Shown here in pieces: positions 10,001 to 17,686 of a stretch of DNA of 64,000 bases. A program made the translations under genes and the position numbers. How positions within the stretch are numbered: the first letter of the stretch is position 1; every line of letters starts with the position of its first letter. The stretch comes from CAYFVU01 sp964594775 (GTDB taxonomy: Bacteria; Spirochaetota; Spirochaetia; DSM-16054; Sediminispirochaetaceae): assembly GCA_964594775.1 (NCBI GenBank), contig CAZQNO010000008.1:5972-69971 (forward strand), in the 5' to 3' direction. The notes under the pieces were generated by a model. The model saw nothing but the letters and a program-made list of their open reading frames with translations, made no database searches and was not told the DNA's origin.

Positions 10001-10236
10001 TTTTCGACATGGCGGTAGTACGGCCCGAAGGGGGCAGTTTCGATTTTGCCGACGCCTGGTACAGCGCAGGGTTTGAGGGCTTCGCGTATCTGAAGAAGGC
10101 GCGGAGCATCTATCTGCGGGTCTCGCTGGGGATCGACATGGAAGCGATGTTCACCGAGGGCGGACTGAGAGACCCGGCGCCGAGGGACGGAGGAAGCCGC
10201 TATGAGATCTACATCGGTTTTGGGCATCACTATTGA
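7099..10236 (+). CDS. Large outer-membrane protein: Wzi-like barrel, POTRA-like linker and Omp85-like barrel
   Basis: 1045 residues with a signal peptide (about residues 10-32, cleavage near LAAQ). Residues about 35-530 look like a porin or Wzi-type barrel, for example FELGRKSHRDEVRSPYSLF near 130. Residues about 533-595 are hydrophilic and charged. Residues about 596-680 have a beta-alpha-alpha-beta-beta pattern like a POTRA domain (IVDVDYHIEGKTKEHLI, then a long helix, then VQLDVYTV). From about 684 the sequence LPYFKYDSNEGLLLSL and RDYNFLGS resembles the opening strands of Omp85 barrels, and the protein ends in an aromatic residue (FGHHY), as outer-membrane barrels do. TTG 7099 has AAAGGA eight bases upstream. 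The family assignment of each half is inference from pattern; the outer-membrane location is well supported. Confidence 0.72.
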   Translation: MADRSGFRRRPFFIVLILASFFTPGLPFLAAQEDLEEEVYAEFGFSGVLQQKYKLIEEQVEPKTAILNLQLNAMYLSKNFDLVIKGSLRGDAKYDGSDEMVYLEKVLQGQYLFMDEGYTAFHTGSFEFELGRKSHRDEVRSPYSLFIGGGDNPVLLGNMRYETDFFFFNNRWVSLNARSRNVYTGSQALSGVGEYLAGYPKYADGICWADRGMIYRTFGFHAGDFKFGFQDTVIYLGREFAPEYFFNPLPMFLAQIITANPGRPWGEYANTSSLYGGFVEYDTPKHYIVGQFLLDDVNLSFLPGVSASENVNKVAWSFGGRKQFSFGRLGFFHAGATKYTFQATYAKDKGSYSSPEDFEQGEVPLYYNFLPYEYTYYPASTYPLEDGTLMPVHYADNYIGYKYGENNLAFMVDYENDFFRGSRWEFGFYNSLEWVINGAKSPNNPWFTYHDPKPISGIFILFDDTVEHLLVNSSRFSKSFNDFFLYLDVKFGCAFNAMTLTEIVPDEARAFVPQSGVHEPVFEMSLGGLYSVNVVEAAQKEKKVTTGYKEEQHDPLIFTDEDGHRHVFEKRTNGKREEPFKLVIEREFADEELESRYRIVDVDYHIEGKTKEHLIDLYLEFDEKKVFVSKKELAAYLLDQQQKIINKRVFHTGWIEAKITETETGPYHVQLDVYTVDTNNIFVLPYFKYDSNEGLLLSLRGRDYNFLGSMLPLRLNLDYWNTVEGYNEVGLETTLTIPFRKYGRDWEYDTSQAILFSSGTGLAFDWDNDVSLFLEFWDIRWQLKASQDYSLEGEGDADDYYFTSGVSFGGSIPTGLFIGDYELSYRPSISNSVDYKLEEPISCGRRGVESTFSHSLSFGQIDWKENFREGFRISVSNSELYNYYKDDWDIGFDGTVQGHAAWSAIGINSRLKGFYKIDAVEDEAGDVMRGIMDDRIQGDAGVSLNLDLPFNMWVWFMSKWFYGQLAPFFDMAVVRPEGGSFDFADAWYSAGFEGFAYLKKARSIYLRVSLGIDMEAMFTEGGLRDPAPRDGGSRYEIYIGFGHHY

Positions 10237-10270
10237 GAAAAAAGCATCCGCGCTGCAGAGGGTGAGTTTT

Positions 10271-10300
10271 TTTACCCCATATATATCTATATGATATAAT
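10271..10300 (+). promoter_or_regulatory. Candidate sigma-70 promoter
   Basis: TTTACC at 10271-10276 and a perfect TATAAT at 10295-10300 are 18 bases apart in an AT-rich run just after the barrel gene. It faces the small reading frame at 10365, whose AAAGGAGG site is about 50 bases further on. Confidence 0.45.
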
Positions 10301-10364
10301 AAATTTCTTCGGACCTCAAGCAAATACGGCAGTTCCTCCCTAGTAGCCTGCAAAGGAGGGACCG

Positions 10365-10601
10365 ATGATTGTCACGTTTGTCCGCGGAGTTCGCCGAGAG
10401 GGAGGGCCCGCCGGGGCCGATACCCTTTCTTCTCAGCAGTCCAGGCAGCTCCTCCTGCCCTTCGAGGAGGATCAGCTCTGCATTGTGCGCTTCAATTTCT
10501 CTCCCTATTGCGGGGATTCAGGGGAACGCAGGAGGGGCCCGATCTGGCGGGAGGGAAGGATGCTCTACAGTGATTTTTCCGGCCGCGGGGCTTCGGCCTA
10601 G
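10365..10601 (+). CDS. Small protein of unknown function (78 residues)
   Basis: This short frame has the best Shine-Dalgarno site of the region (AAAGGAGG about 8 bases before ATG 10365) and a promoter-like element upstream. It codes for a 78-residue soluble, arginine- and glycine-rich protein with two cysteines (QLCIVRF and PYCGD) and no recognised domain. It is convergent with the glycosyltransferase that ends at 10612. An alternative frame from 10369 runs antisense through that gene and is less credible. Expression signals are visible; the function is unknown. Confidence 0.4.
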   Translation: MIVTFVRGVRREGGPAGADTLSSQQSRQLLLPFEEDQLCIVRFNFSPYCGDSGERRRGPIWREGRMLYSDFSGRGASA

Positions 10602-10611
10602 AGAGGGGGCC

Positions 10612-12006
10612 TCATTTGCCCTTCCTGCTGCCGCGCTTATCGAGCAGACGGGAGACTCCGATCCCCGCGAATATGTACAGGATGCTGGAAAAGGACATCC
10701 TGAACCGGGCGTAGGATTCCGGACCGGCGGAAACGAGGAGAAAGTAGAGACCGGTGCCGATGAGCAGTGCAAAGAATATTCTCAGCCGCGGAGACCGGGG
10801 CCATGAGGCGATGCTGCCGTAGAGGGCTGCCAGGTAGAGAATCGCTAAGAGCAGCAGGGCGGCGGCGAAATAGAAAAACCGCAGCGGGGCTCCCCTTATC
10901 CACTTTTCGAAGTAGTCCGCCGGGGATAGGCAAAAGAGATCGCCGAAGCGGCCCGTGTAGCCGGTGTCCCCGGTGAGGTAGCGAACCACCGCGCTGTCGC
11001 CGGGATCTGCGAGCATGCGGACCACGCCTAAGAGCATGATTTTTCCATAAGTCCCCTTGTGCCCGCCGATGATCCTCCCCGCCTCGTCCAAAAGGTACTC
11101 GTTCTGCGCTCCGGCGGACCACTGTTCGAATTGCTCGGGCAGACGGGACCTCAACAGGTCCCTCGCCTCATCGAAGGAAATGCTTTCCCGACGCGCGGTA
11201 ATTTCCGCCGCCCGGTAGTTGTACATGTTGATGCCGGTAATCGAGCTTATGTGATGCAGATCCGCTGCCGCAGTATTTCGCAGCTGCCAGCCGCCGACGA
11301 AGAGAAGCAGGGGAAGAAAGAAGAGAAGGAGGGATGAAACCAGTTCTCGTGCCGAGAGTCCGGCTGCACGATAAGTAAAGACCACCCCCAAGGCTATGGG
11401 AACAGGCAGGTAGTAGGAGACGGGTCGTATAAGAGTCGCTGCGGCCAGGCAGAGGCCGAAAAAACCGCACATTAACGGTTTTCGGGTATCTTCGAGATAG
11501 AAGCGGAGGGCGAAGAAAAGGCCCAAGGTGATGAAGAGGCTAAAAAAGGTCTCCGTCAACACTATCTGGGAATAATAGAATTGAATGCTGTCTATTGCCG
11601 CGAATACCGCCGCGGCGAGTGCCGCCCGCCGGCTGCCCATCGGCTCGGCGATTCGGTAGACCAAAAGGACAATGAGGCCGGAGAGAATAATCTGAAAAAA
11701 AACGGGCCAGAAACGGCCGTAACCGAAGACAAGATAGACCGCGGCGAGATAGACGGGGTAGCCGGGTGTCCGTTTGAGCATCGGTTCTTTGCTCTCCGGC
11801 GAAAGGGTGAATCTTCCGTTCTCCGCCAAGGCAAGGGCCGAACGTTCATAGCCCCCCGTGTCGGGTTCGGCGAAGCGGTCCGTCTCCCCTCCCGCGTATA
11901 CGGCAAGAAAGGCGGCAAGCCGGAGGATGAGGACTGCTGCAAGTATGATACCCGCCCATCGGTGCTCCCGGATAATTGATTTCAACGAACCCATTTTCTT
12001 CCTCAT
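10612..12006 (-). CDS. ArnT/PMT-like polytopic membrane glycosyltransferase
   Basis: 464 residues with about ten to eleven predicted membrane spans. Near the N-terminus an acidic motif after the first span (AEPDTGGYERSA) and the later LKRTPGYPVYLA segment are typical of the GT-C family (ArnT, PMT, Glycos_transf), where the first-loop Asp acts in sugar transfer from a polyprenyl-phosphate donor. VLTETFFSLF is a further GT-C feature. The acceptor is unknown; lipid or protein glycosylation are both possible. ATG 12006 directly abuts the dcd stop (12007-12009), so both genes form a unit. Confidence 0.8.
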   Translation of the reverse strand: MRKKMGSLKSIIREHRWAGIILAAVLILRLAAFLAVYAGGETDRFAEPDTGGYERSALALAENGRFTLSPESKEPMLKRTPGYPVYLAAVYLVFGYGRFWPVFFQIILSGLIVLLVYRIAEPMGSRRAALAAAVFAAIDSIQFYYSQIVLTETFFSLFITLGLFFALRFYLEDTRKPLMCGFFGLCLAAATLIRPVSYYLPVPIALGVVFTYRAAGLSARELVSSLLLFFLPLLLFVGGWQLRNTAAADLHHISSITGINMYNYRAAEITARRESISFDEARDLLRSRLPEQFEQWSAGAQNEYLLDEAGRIIGGHKGTYGKIMLLGVVRMLADPGDSAVVRYLTGDTGYTGRFGDLFCLSPADYFEKWIRGAPLRFFYFAAALLLLAILYLAALYGSIASWPRSPRLRIFFALLIGTGLYFLLVSAGPESYARFRMSFSSILYIFAGIGVSRLLDKRGSRKGK

Positions 12007-12531
12007 TCACTTGCCCGCGAAATCTTTGTACAGCATGCTCGTTTGAATTTCCCGGTTGCCCTGGTACTTGCCCTCGGCGTACTCTTGGTGGTCGGGAGAG
12101 ATTTCGTGGTAGTAGATCTGGCAGATCTCGATGTGCGGATAAATGACGATGGGCTGGACGCAGAAGATCTCCAGAGTCCAGTAGCCCTTGAAACCGACGT
12201 CGCCGAATCCGGCGGTCACGTGAATGAAGAGCCCGAGCCTGCCCACCGAGGAGCGGCCCTCGAGCATCGGGACGGCGTTGTGGGTCTCGGTGTACTCCAC
12301 CGTCCGTCCGAGGTAGAGCCTTCCCGGCTCCAGGTGCAGTCCTTCCGGAGGGATCTTCAGTTCATCGGCTTTGTTGTCTACCCGCATGTCCAGTTCGCTG
12401 CTGCGGTAGACGAGGAGGCGGTTGTGGAGACGGAGATTGTAGCTGTTGGGATTGAGCTGAGAGGCTTCGAAGGGATCGATAACGATGTCGCCGCCGAGCC
12501 GCTTTTCGATTTCCCGTCCCGAGAGAATCAT
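12007..12531 (-). CDS. dcd: dCTP deaminase
   Basis: 174 residues that deaminate dCTP to dUTP for thymidylate supply. Recognisable parts are MILSGREIEKRL at the start, IDPFEASQLNPNSYNLRL, and the catalytic segment GRSSVGRLGLFIHVTAGFGD with the active-site Glu in MLEGRSS. Length is that of the monofunctional enzyme. The ATG at 12531 has GGAGG upstream (AAGGAGGCTGCC); the longer reading to 12615 has no support. It is transcribed away from the HD gene at 12741 and is followed without a gap by the GT-C gene. Confidence 0.95.
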   Translation of the reverse strand: MILSGREIEKRLGGDIVIDPFEASQLNPNSYNLRLHNRLLVYRSSELDMRVDNKADELKIPPEGLHLEPGRLYLGRTVEYTETHNAVPMLEGRSSVGRLGLFIHVTAGFGDVGFKGYWTLEIFCVQPIVIYPHIEICQIYYHEISPDHQEYAEGKYQGNREIQTSMLYKDFAGK

Positions 12532-12646
12532 GGCAGCCTCCTTTTTCCGGCCGGCCGGTGTGCCGCATGTATCGGGCTGTGCCCCTGCAGTGCCCCGGCT
12601 CCGGCAGTCGGGCAAGTGTAGCGCGAAATCTCTTTCTGTGCAACTT

Positions 12647-12684
12647 CCCGCGCAGGGGCGGGGGGCGGCCCGCCCCTGCGCGGG
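12647..12684 (+). terminator. Strong GC hairpin followed by T-runs, between divergent genes
   Basis: Two perfect 16-base arms (12647-12662 and 12669-12684) enclose a six-base loop. TTTT and then TTTTTT follow on the + strand. This has the form of an intrinsic terminator, but no + strand gene lies upstream: dcd points away on the - strand. It may end antisense or small-RNA transcription from the 12532-12640 stretch, or shield the HD gene from read-through. Confidence 0.6.
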
Positions 12685-12704
12685 GCAGCTTTTACGCTTT
12701 TTTC

Positions 12705-12734
12705 TTGAAATCCGGCAGCCGCCGGCGGTATCTT
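12705..12734 (+). promoter_or_regulatory. Candidate leaderless promoter of the HD protein gene
   Basis: TTGAAA at 12705-12710 and TATCTT at 12729-12734 are 18 bases apart. The -10 box ends six bases before ATG 12741, so transcription would begin at the start codon itself. No Shine-Dalgarno sequence is present. Confidence 0.5.
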
Positions 12735-12740
12735 ATCGGT

Positions 12741-14087
12741 ATGAAACTCTTGAAAAGGCTCGAATACGCAGGCTTTCCCTCCTATCTCGCGGCCTTTTCC
12801 GCCCTCGAGCGCTATTTCGATTTACCCGCCGGTCCCGTGGCCCTTGTGGAGACCGAGGGAAGCATAGTGGACCTTAGCAGGCTCTTCGAGAATGTTTCCT
12901 TTTTAGGGACTTCAGCCTACGATGCCGTAGTGGAAAAAGACGGAGAGATGCTGCTCTTTCGCTGTATCGACGAGGAAGACGTTTATGGCGGAGGGACCCT
13001 TGGGGCGGCGTTCGAATACGCGAACGGTCCGTACCCGCGAAGCTGCGATCTCGATTTTTCCCAGGCTGCGCCTGCCGTGCGAGATACAAGGGCCCCATTC
13101 GGCAGAACCTTTCCTCCGCCGAGCCCGCGGATTTCCGATATAAAGGATGCCTTTACCCTCCAGGGCTCACTTCTCTACGACATCTCTCGGGGGGCCTTTG
13201 TAGACCGTAAGGCTGTCTATTATTCCTTGCGAGATAAGAGCTTATCTTTACCGGCTGCAGGATTAGCCCGAAAAAGTATTCCGGCACGGAGCGGGTATCC
13301 GGTCTTCGAGGCGGCGCTCATCGCTGCGCGTCTGGGCTATGAGCCTTCCGAGGAGCTTCTCAGTGCCCTCGAGCGGCCGGACACAGCGCCGCCGCTATCG
13401 CCGCCGGCGCCAAAAGGGGCGGGAGCGCCTACAAGAGCGTCCACGGGAGACTCTTCAAAGCTCAGCGCGGCCGAGCAGCGCTTCCTTCTTACCGGCGTGC
13501 TCACCGGCAAGTGGACCGGGCGAGGTCTCGGTCTCTTGAAGCGCAGCGGCTTCATCGACGCCCATTGGCCCCTCCTGGCCCGCATGGGCGGGGTCGATCA
13601 CGCAAAAGAGCAGCACCCGGAGGGCAATGTCTGGAACCACACGGTGGAAACCTTCGCCTACCGCAAGCTCCGGGAGCTGCCGCTCTCTCTGGGACTTCTC
13701 CTGCACGACTGCGGAAAACCCTTCACCGGCCCGAAAAACGGGAACGCCTTCGACCGTCATGCGCAGGCGGGGGCCGATAAAGCCCGGGAATTTCTGTCCC
13801 GTCTCGGCTACGACGATGAAGTGGTGCGAAAGGTCGCCTACTTCGTGCGCAACCATATGCTCGCGGCGTATGTGCCGAGAATCCCCTTCCATCGAATCGA
13901 AGACGTCCTTGCTTCTCCCCTCTTTCCCGAGCTTCTTGAATTGTATCGCTGTGATGTATCTTCAACTTTTCGCGGCCCCGACGGCTATTATGAGGCCTGC
14001 GCCGCCTACCGGCAGTTTCTCAAAAACAGAAGAAATCCCTTCCGTTCCGCCGACGGCAGGAAACGGCTCAAGCTCCTGGTGGAATAA
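12741..14087 (+). CDS. HD-domain protein resembling a degenerate CCA-adding enzyme
   Basis: 448 residues. The C-terminal part has the HD order of tRNA nucleotidyltransferases: WNHTVETF, then LLLHDCGKP, then FDRHAQAGADKAREFLSRLG. In the middle (about residues 135-160) DAFTLQGSLLYDISRGAFVD parallels the RRDFTINALAYD-type segment of class II CCA and poly(A) polymerases. The N-terminal 130 residues, where the G-S and DxD nucleotidyl-transfer motifs should be, show no clear catalytic pair. A low-complexity proline-alanine linker follows at about residues 215-235. So it could be an HD phosphohydrolase with a dead transferase domain. ATG 12741 appears to be leaderless; an upstream extension to 12558 runs through the hairpin and is rejected. 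Confidence 0.75.
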   Translation: MKLLKRLEYAGFPSYLAAFSALERYFDLPAGPVALVETEGSIVDLSRLFENVSFLGTSAYDAVVEKDGEMLLFRCIDEEDVYGGGTLGAAFEYANGPYPRSCDLDFSQAAPAVRDTRAPFGRTFPPPSPRISDIKDAFTLQGSLLYDISRGAFVDRKAVYYSLRDKSLSLPAAGLARKSIPARSGYPVFEAALIAARLGYEPSEELLSALERPDTAPPLSPPAPKGAGAPTRASTGDSSKLSAAEQRFLLTGVLTGKWTGRGLGLLKRSGFIDAHWPLLARMGGVDHAKEQHPEGNVWNHTVETFAYRKLRELPLSLGLLLHDCGKPFTGPKNGNAFDRHAQAGADKAREFLSRLGYDDEVVRKVAYFVRNHMLAAYVPRIPFHRIEDVLASPLFPELLELYRCDVSSTFRGPDGYYEACAAYRQFLKNRRNPFRSADGRKRLKLLVE

Positions 14088-14144
14088 AAAAGTGATGGAT
14101 ATTTTACCCGGCTCCTGGTAGTATTATGCGTACTCGGGAGCAGC

Positions 14145-15521
14145 ATGGCGAGATTACTCTGGACAACATCCTCATACATCCTCACCGTCGTTGTGCTTTC
14201 GCTGCTTTTTTCCTGCGGCACCGTCCCGAAGTCAGGTGACGAGGGAGCCGGAGATGCGGCGCTTGGTGCCGAGGAGGGAAGCGCGGAAGGGAGCGGGACC
14301 CCCGACGAGAGACCCGCGGAGGATGGCTCTTCGTCGAAGGAAGGGGAGACTTTTCCGGCTTCCGCCGCTGCCGCGAAGGAAGGCTCGGCGGCCGCAGGGC
14401 CTCTCGGCCTGTCCCGCAGCGAGATCTTCCTTCAATCCCGCCGCACCATCCCCGACCGGTTTCTCTTTATCGAGAAGGACAAAAGCCCCTTGAACGTCTT
14501 TCACGATCTGGATGGAAACGGCTACCGGGACGCCCTCTTCCTTTTAGTAGAGAAGGATCCTTCCCTTGTGGAGGGGCTTCCGGAAGCCTCCTTTGACGAA
14601 ATGGTTCCCAAAGAAGTCTTGGACGAGGTTTCGCGGATCTACTCCGACGAGGTCAAACGGGTGGACTACTATCTCTCCGTCTTCCTGCAAACCGAAGACG
14701 AACTGATTTCGATGTACCGCATCCCTCTCGGGGCGTGGAAGGTGCTGGAAGATTTTGCGGCCGTCGATATTGTCCGGGGGGCGCAGATGCCCCTCTGTGT
14801 GAGCGTGTCTTTTCAGACCGAGGAGGGGCGGGAACGAATCTGGGTCATTTTCTCGCGCTATAACAAGTTTTCCACCGTCAGCCTCAGCGATACGGTGAGC
14901 GAGCTCAACGAGACACGGGACATCGACGGCGACGGAATTCTCGACATCGTTACCTGGTCGCAGGTCTTCGAAGAGGGCACGGGGTACGAGACCTTTCTCA
15001 CCTGGCTCAAGTGGAACGGGCGTGCCTATGAACAGACCGCCTCGGCGAATGTCGTGCGCGGCTTGAACGCGTTTCTCCGCGATGGCGGACGCCTTCTGCA
15101 GGATGCGCGCTGGCAGGAGGCTTTTTCGTATCTGATGAATCCCTCGGATTACCGGCGTCTCCGCCGGGAGGGCTACGGTCCGCAGCGGATCTTCGCTCTT
15201 CTTTTTCCCGAAATGGAGGAGACGGAGGGAGCGGCGGAGGAAGCAGGCGCGGCGATGTCCGATCCGGTGGAGATGATAGAAGCCGCCGTCGCGCAAGAGG
15301 GTCAGGCGGCCCGACCCTTTCAATTGGTAGTCTTTCCGCGGATCATGGAGAATCCCTTTCGCCGGCAGGTCGAGGCGGGAGACGGACCGCCCTACCGTAT
15401 TCGTTTGACGGTACGGTTCGGCACCGCCGACGGACAAACCTTTGTGCGGCGCTGCACGGTCCAGATGCAGGAGAATCCCTTTGGGCCTTCACAGTTCTTC
15501 CTCGTACCTGCAGCATATTGA
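14145..15521 (+). CDS. Lipoprotein of unknown function with FG-GAP-like Asp loops
   Basis: 458 residues. The signal ends in a lipobox LFSC with Cys24, so it should be lipidated by Lgt and Lsp. A low-complexity linker rich in E, G, S and A (about residues 28-90) follows, as is usual for surface lipoproteins. Two Asp-rich loops, DLDGNGYRDAL (about 124) and DIDGDGILDIV (about 262), resemble calcium-binding FG-GAP or EF-like repeats. The rest is unrecognised. ATG 14145 has GGGAG five bases upstream. The stop codon lies within the -35 box of murA. Confidence 0.8.
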   Translation: MARLLWTTSSYILTVVVLSLLFSCGTVPKSGDEGAGDAALGAEEGSAEGSGTPDERPAEDGSSSKEGETFPASAAAAKEGSAAAGPLGLSRSEIFLQSRRTIPDRFLFIEKDKSPLNVFHDLDGNGYRDALFLLVEKDPSLVEGLPEASFDEMVPKEVLDEVSRIYSDEVKRVDYYLSVFLQTEDELISMYRIPLGAWKVLEDFAAVDIVRGAQMPLCVSVSFQTEEGRERIWVIFSRYNKFSTVSLSDTVSELNETRDIDGDGILDIVTWSQVFEEGTGYETFLTWLKWNGRAYEQTASANVVRGLNAFLRDGGRLLQDARWQEAFSYLMNPSDYRRLRREGYGPQRIFALLFPEMEETEGAAEEAGAAMSDPVEMIEAAVAQEGQAARPFQLVVFPRIMENPFRRQVEAGDGPPYRIRLTVRFGTADGQTFVRRCTVQMQENPFGPSQFFLVPAAY

Positions 15522-15546
15522 AGTATGGCCCCACATGGGGTAGAGT
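15518..15546 (+). promoter_or_regulatory. Candidate leaderless promoter of murA
   Basis: TTGAAG at 15518-15523 and TAGAGT at 15541-15546 are 17 bases apart, and the -10 box ends six bases before ATG 15553. There is no Shine-Dalgarno sequence. The -35 box overlaps the stop codon of the lipoprotein gene. A short CCCCACATGGGG palindrome (15529-15540) fills the spacer and could be an operator. Confidence 0.55.
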
Positions 15547-15552
15547 TTAAGC

Positions 15553-16884
15553 ATGAACACTTACGAAGTAGAGGGAAGCTTTCCCATAAAGGGGAAGATC
15601 AAGGCGGGAGGTAATAAAAACTCCGCCCTTCCGTGTATCGCCGCGGCCATTCTCACCGACGAAGAGGTGATTCTGAGAAATATTCCCGCCATCGAAGATG
15701 TGCGGGTCATGCTGGACATTTTTCAGAAACTCGGCGGCAGCAGTGAACAGATCGATCCAAACTCCTACCGCCTCAAGGCGAAAGACATCCAGTCTCACGA
15801 GGTCCCCGCGGAAATCGCTAAGCATATCCGTGCATCGATTCTCTTTGCCGGGCCCCTTCTCGCCCGAACGGGAAGGGTGCATCTGCCGCCTCCGGGGGGA
15901 GACGTTATCGGCCGCCGCCGCCTGGACACCCACTTTCTCGCCTTCAGTACCCTGGGGGTAAGGGTGGAGGTCGACGGTCTCTTCAAACTTTCAGCGGAAA
16001 AGCTGGTGGGCGGGGACATCTTTCTCGACGAAGCCTCGGTCACGGCCACGGAGAACGCCCTCATGGCCGCCGCATCGGCCTCCGGAAAGACGGTTATTCG
16101 TAACGCCGCCAGCGAACCCCACGTGCAGGACCTTTGCCGGCTTCTCTCGGCGATGGGTGCACGCATAGAGGGCATAGGTTCGAATATCCTCACCATCCAC
16201 GGAAGCAGCGGCCTGAAGGGGGCCGATTTTACCATCGGGCCCGACTTTATGGAGGTCGGCAGCTACATCGGTCTTACCGCCGTCACCGGGGGTGAGCTGG
16301 AAATAGAAGACGCGGGACCCGAACACCTGAGAATGACCCGCATGGCCTTTGGGAAACTGGGTATTCATTGGGAGTCCGACGGCGACACGATCTTTATTCC
16401 CTCCGGGCAAACCCTGCGGGTCGTGCCGGAGTTAGGCGGAATGATTCCCAAGATCGACGACGCCCCCTGGCCGGGTTTCCCGGCGGACCTGACGAGCATC
16501 ATCACGGTGGTGGCCACGCAGGTAGAGGGGACGGTTCTCATTCACGAAAAGATGTTCGAATCGCGGATGTTCTTCGTCGATAAACTGATAGGCATGGGAG
16601 CCCGGATCATCCTCTGCGACCCGCACCGGGCGGTGGTCAGCGGACCCTCGCGGCTTCGGGGGGACGAACTGGTCTCTCCGGATGTGCGTGCAGGCATGGC
16701 GATGGTAATCGCCGCCCTCTGTGCCGAAGGCAAGAGTGTAATCCAGAACGTCTACCAGATCGAGCGGGGCTATGAGGACCTCATCGGCCGTCTGCGCTCC
16801 CTCGGCGCCCGCATCACCCGAAGCGATGCCCCCCGGCATCCCGTCGGCGCCGCGCCGGGGTACGGGCCCTCTCAAGACGGGTAG
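15553..16884 (+). CDS. murA: UDP-N-acetylglucosamine 1-carboxyvinyltransferase
   Basis: 443 residues of the EPSP-synthase fold, catalysing the first committed step of peptidoglycan synthesis (enolpyruvyl transfer from PEP). Clear family parts are GGNKNSALPCIAAAILT near the start, RASILFAGPLLARTG, and the C-terminal RAGMAMVIAALCAEG. In the flexible active-site loop (PPPGGDVIGRR) residue 117 is Asp where E. coli has Cys115. This substitution occurs naturally in Borrelia, Chlamydia and Mycobacterium and is known to confer fosfomycin insensitivity. The start appears to be leaderless. Confidence 0.96.
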   Translation: MNTYEVEGSFPIKGKIKAGGNKNSALPCIAAAILTDEEVILRNIPAIEDVRVMLDIFQKLGGSSEQIDPNSYRLKAKDIQSHEVPAEIAKHIRASILFAGPLLARTGRVHLPPPGGDVIGRRRLDTHFLAFSTLGVRVEVDGLFKLSAEKLVGGDIFLDEASVTATENALMAAASASGKTVIRNAASEPHVQDLCRLLSAMGARIEGIGSNILTIHGSSGLKGADFTIGPDFMEVGSYIGLTAVTGGELEIEDAGPEHLRMTRMAFGKLGIHWESDGDTIFIPSGQTLRVVPELGGMIPKIDDAPWPGFPADLTSIITVVATQVEGTVLIHEKMFESRMFFVDKLIGMGARIILCDPHRAVVSGPSRLRGDELVSPDVRAGMAMVIAALCAEGKSVIQNVYQIERGYEDLIGRLRSLGARITRSDAPRHPVGAAPGYGPSQDG

Positions 16885-16900
16885 CGATCGTCCTTTAACT

Positions 16901-17686
16901 CTAGTGTTCCCGTTCCCGCATGACAGCTTCATAGGCCTTCCGGATTTTCACGAAGGCCTCTTCGGCGGCTTTTTTCTGCTCGTCCTCCAGGGCGTAAAGT
17001 CCGTCGGGATGGAACTCGGCGGCCAGAGAGCGGAAGACCCGCTTGATCTCCTGCGTCGGAGTGTCCGCGTCGACTCCCAGGAGGCGGTAGCTCTCTTCGT
17101 CTTTCTCGGCAAAGATGTAGTAAGCCGGCTGCTCCAATTCCGGAGGAACACCGAGGCGGGAGCTCAGCCGTTGAATCTCCGTCCTTGTTCCGGCCCCCAC
17201 GGGACCGAAGAGCGAAGCGGCCTGGTAGAAGCTCTGCAGAAGGGCGAATTGCTCCGGCGGGTCATCGAAACGGAGAGTCCCGGATATTTCCGGCAGGTCC
17301 TCCCCGGCGGCATATGTGGAAATGACGGCATCGCAGGCCGCCGCACCCGAGGCCGAGAGAGCGAAGTTCCGGTGGAGCCGCTGCCTGATGATCTCGACTT
17401 CCGGATCGTCGAGAGAAGAGCCCTCTGCTCCGGGCCGCTCCTTCTTTGCCGTTTCTGCCGCGCGCAGCACCGCGGCGGCGGCGGCGCGGATTCTCCCGAG
17501 GGGACTCTCGTCGACGACGCTGCGGTCTTGGAAGATTCTGTCCAACAGACAGCCGGCGAGAAATCCGAAAATCAAACCGAATACCCGCAGTCCCGCGATG
17601 AGCCCGATGAGAGGTCCGAGAATTTTCCCGCTGTGAGGACAAAGCCGGTTCTTCCACCAGCCGGTCGCTTCGGTAAAAAAGCTCAT
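16901..17686 (-). CDS. DjlA-like membrane-anchored J-domain protein
   Basis: 261 residues. A hydrophobic glycine-rich segment at about residues 20-48 anchors the protein, a helical TerB-like region follows (about 85-180), and a J domain closes the protein (about 195-261) with the Hsp70-stimulating HPD tripeptide at 226-228. This order equals that of DjlA co-chaperones. It overlaps the upstream 591-residue permease gene by ATGA, so it is the last gene of a three-gene unit and may help DnaK act at the inner membrane on these permeases (inference). It is convergent with murA with a 16-base gap. Confidence 0.82.
   Translation of the reverse strand: MSFFTEATGWWKNRLCPHSGKILGPLIGLIAGLRVFGLIFGFLAGCLLDRIFQDRSVVDESPLGRIRAAAAAVLRAAETAKKERPGAEGSSLDDPEVEIIRQRLHRNFALSASGAAACDAVISTYAAGEDLPEISGTLRFDDPPEQFALLQSFYQAASLFGPVGAGTRTEIQRLSSRLGVPPELEQPAYYIFAEKDEESYRLLGVDADTPTQEIKRVFRSLAAEFHPDGLYALEDEQKKAAEEAFVKIRKAYEAVMREREH

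Noticed and set aside
10369..10806. 145-codon + strand frame beginning inside the small gene at 10365
   Set aside because: Runs antisense through the end of the GT-C glycosyltransferase and has no ribosome site of its own.
12558..12740. N-terminal extension of the HD protein
   Set aside because: Would be translated through the 16-bp hairpin and the promoter; composition is unlike the rest of the protein.
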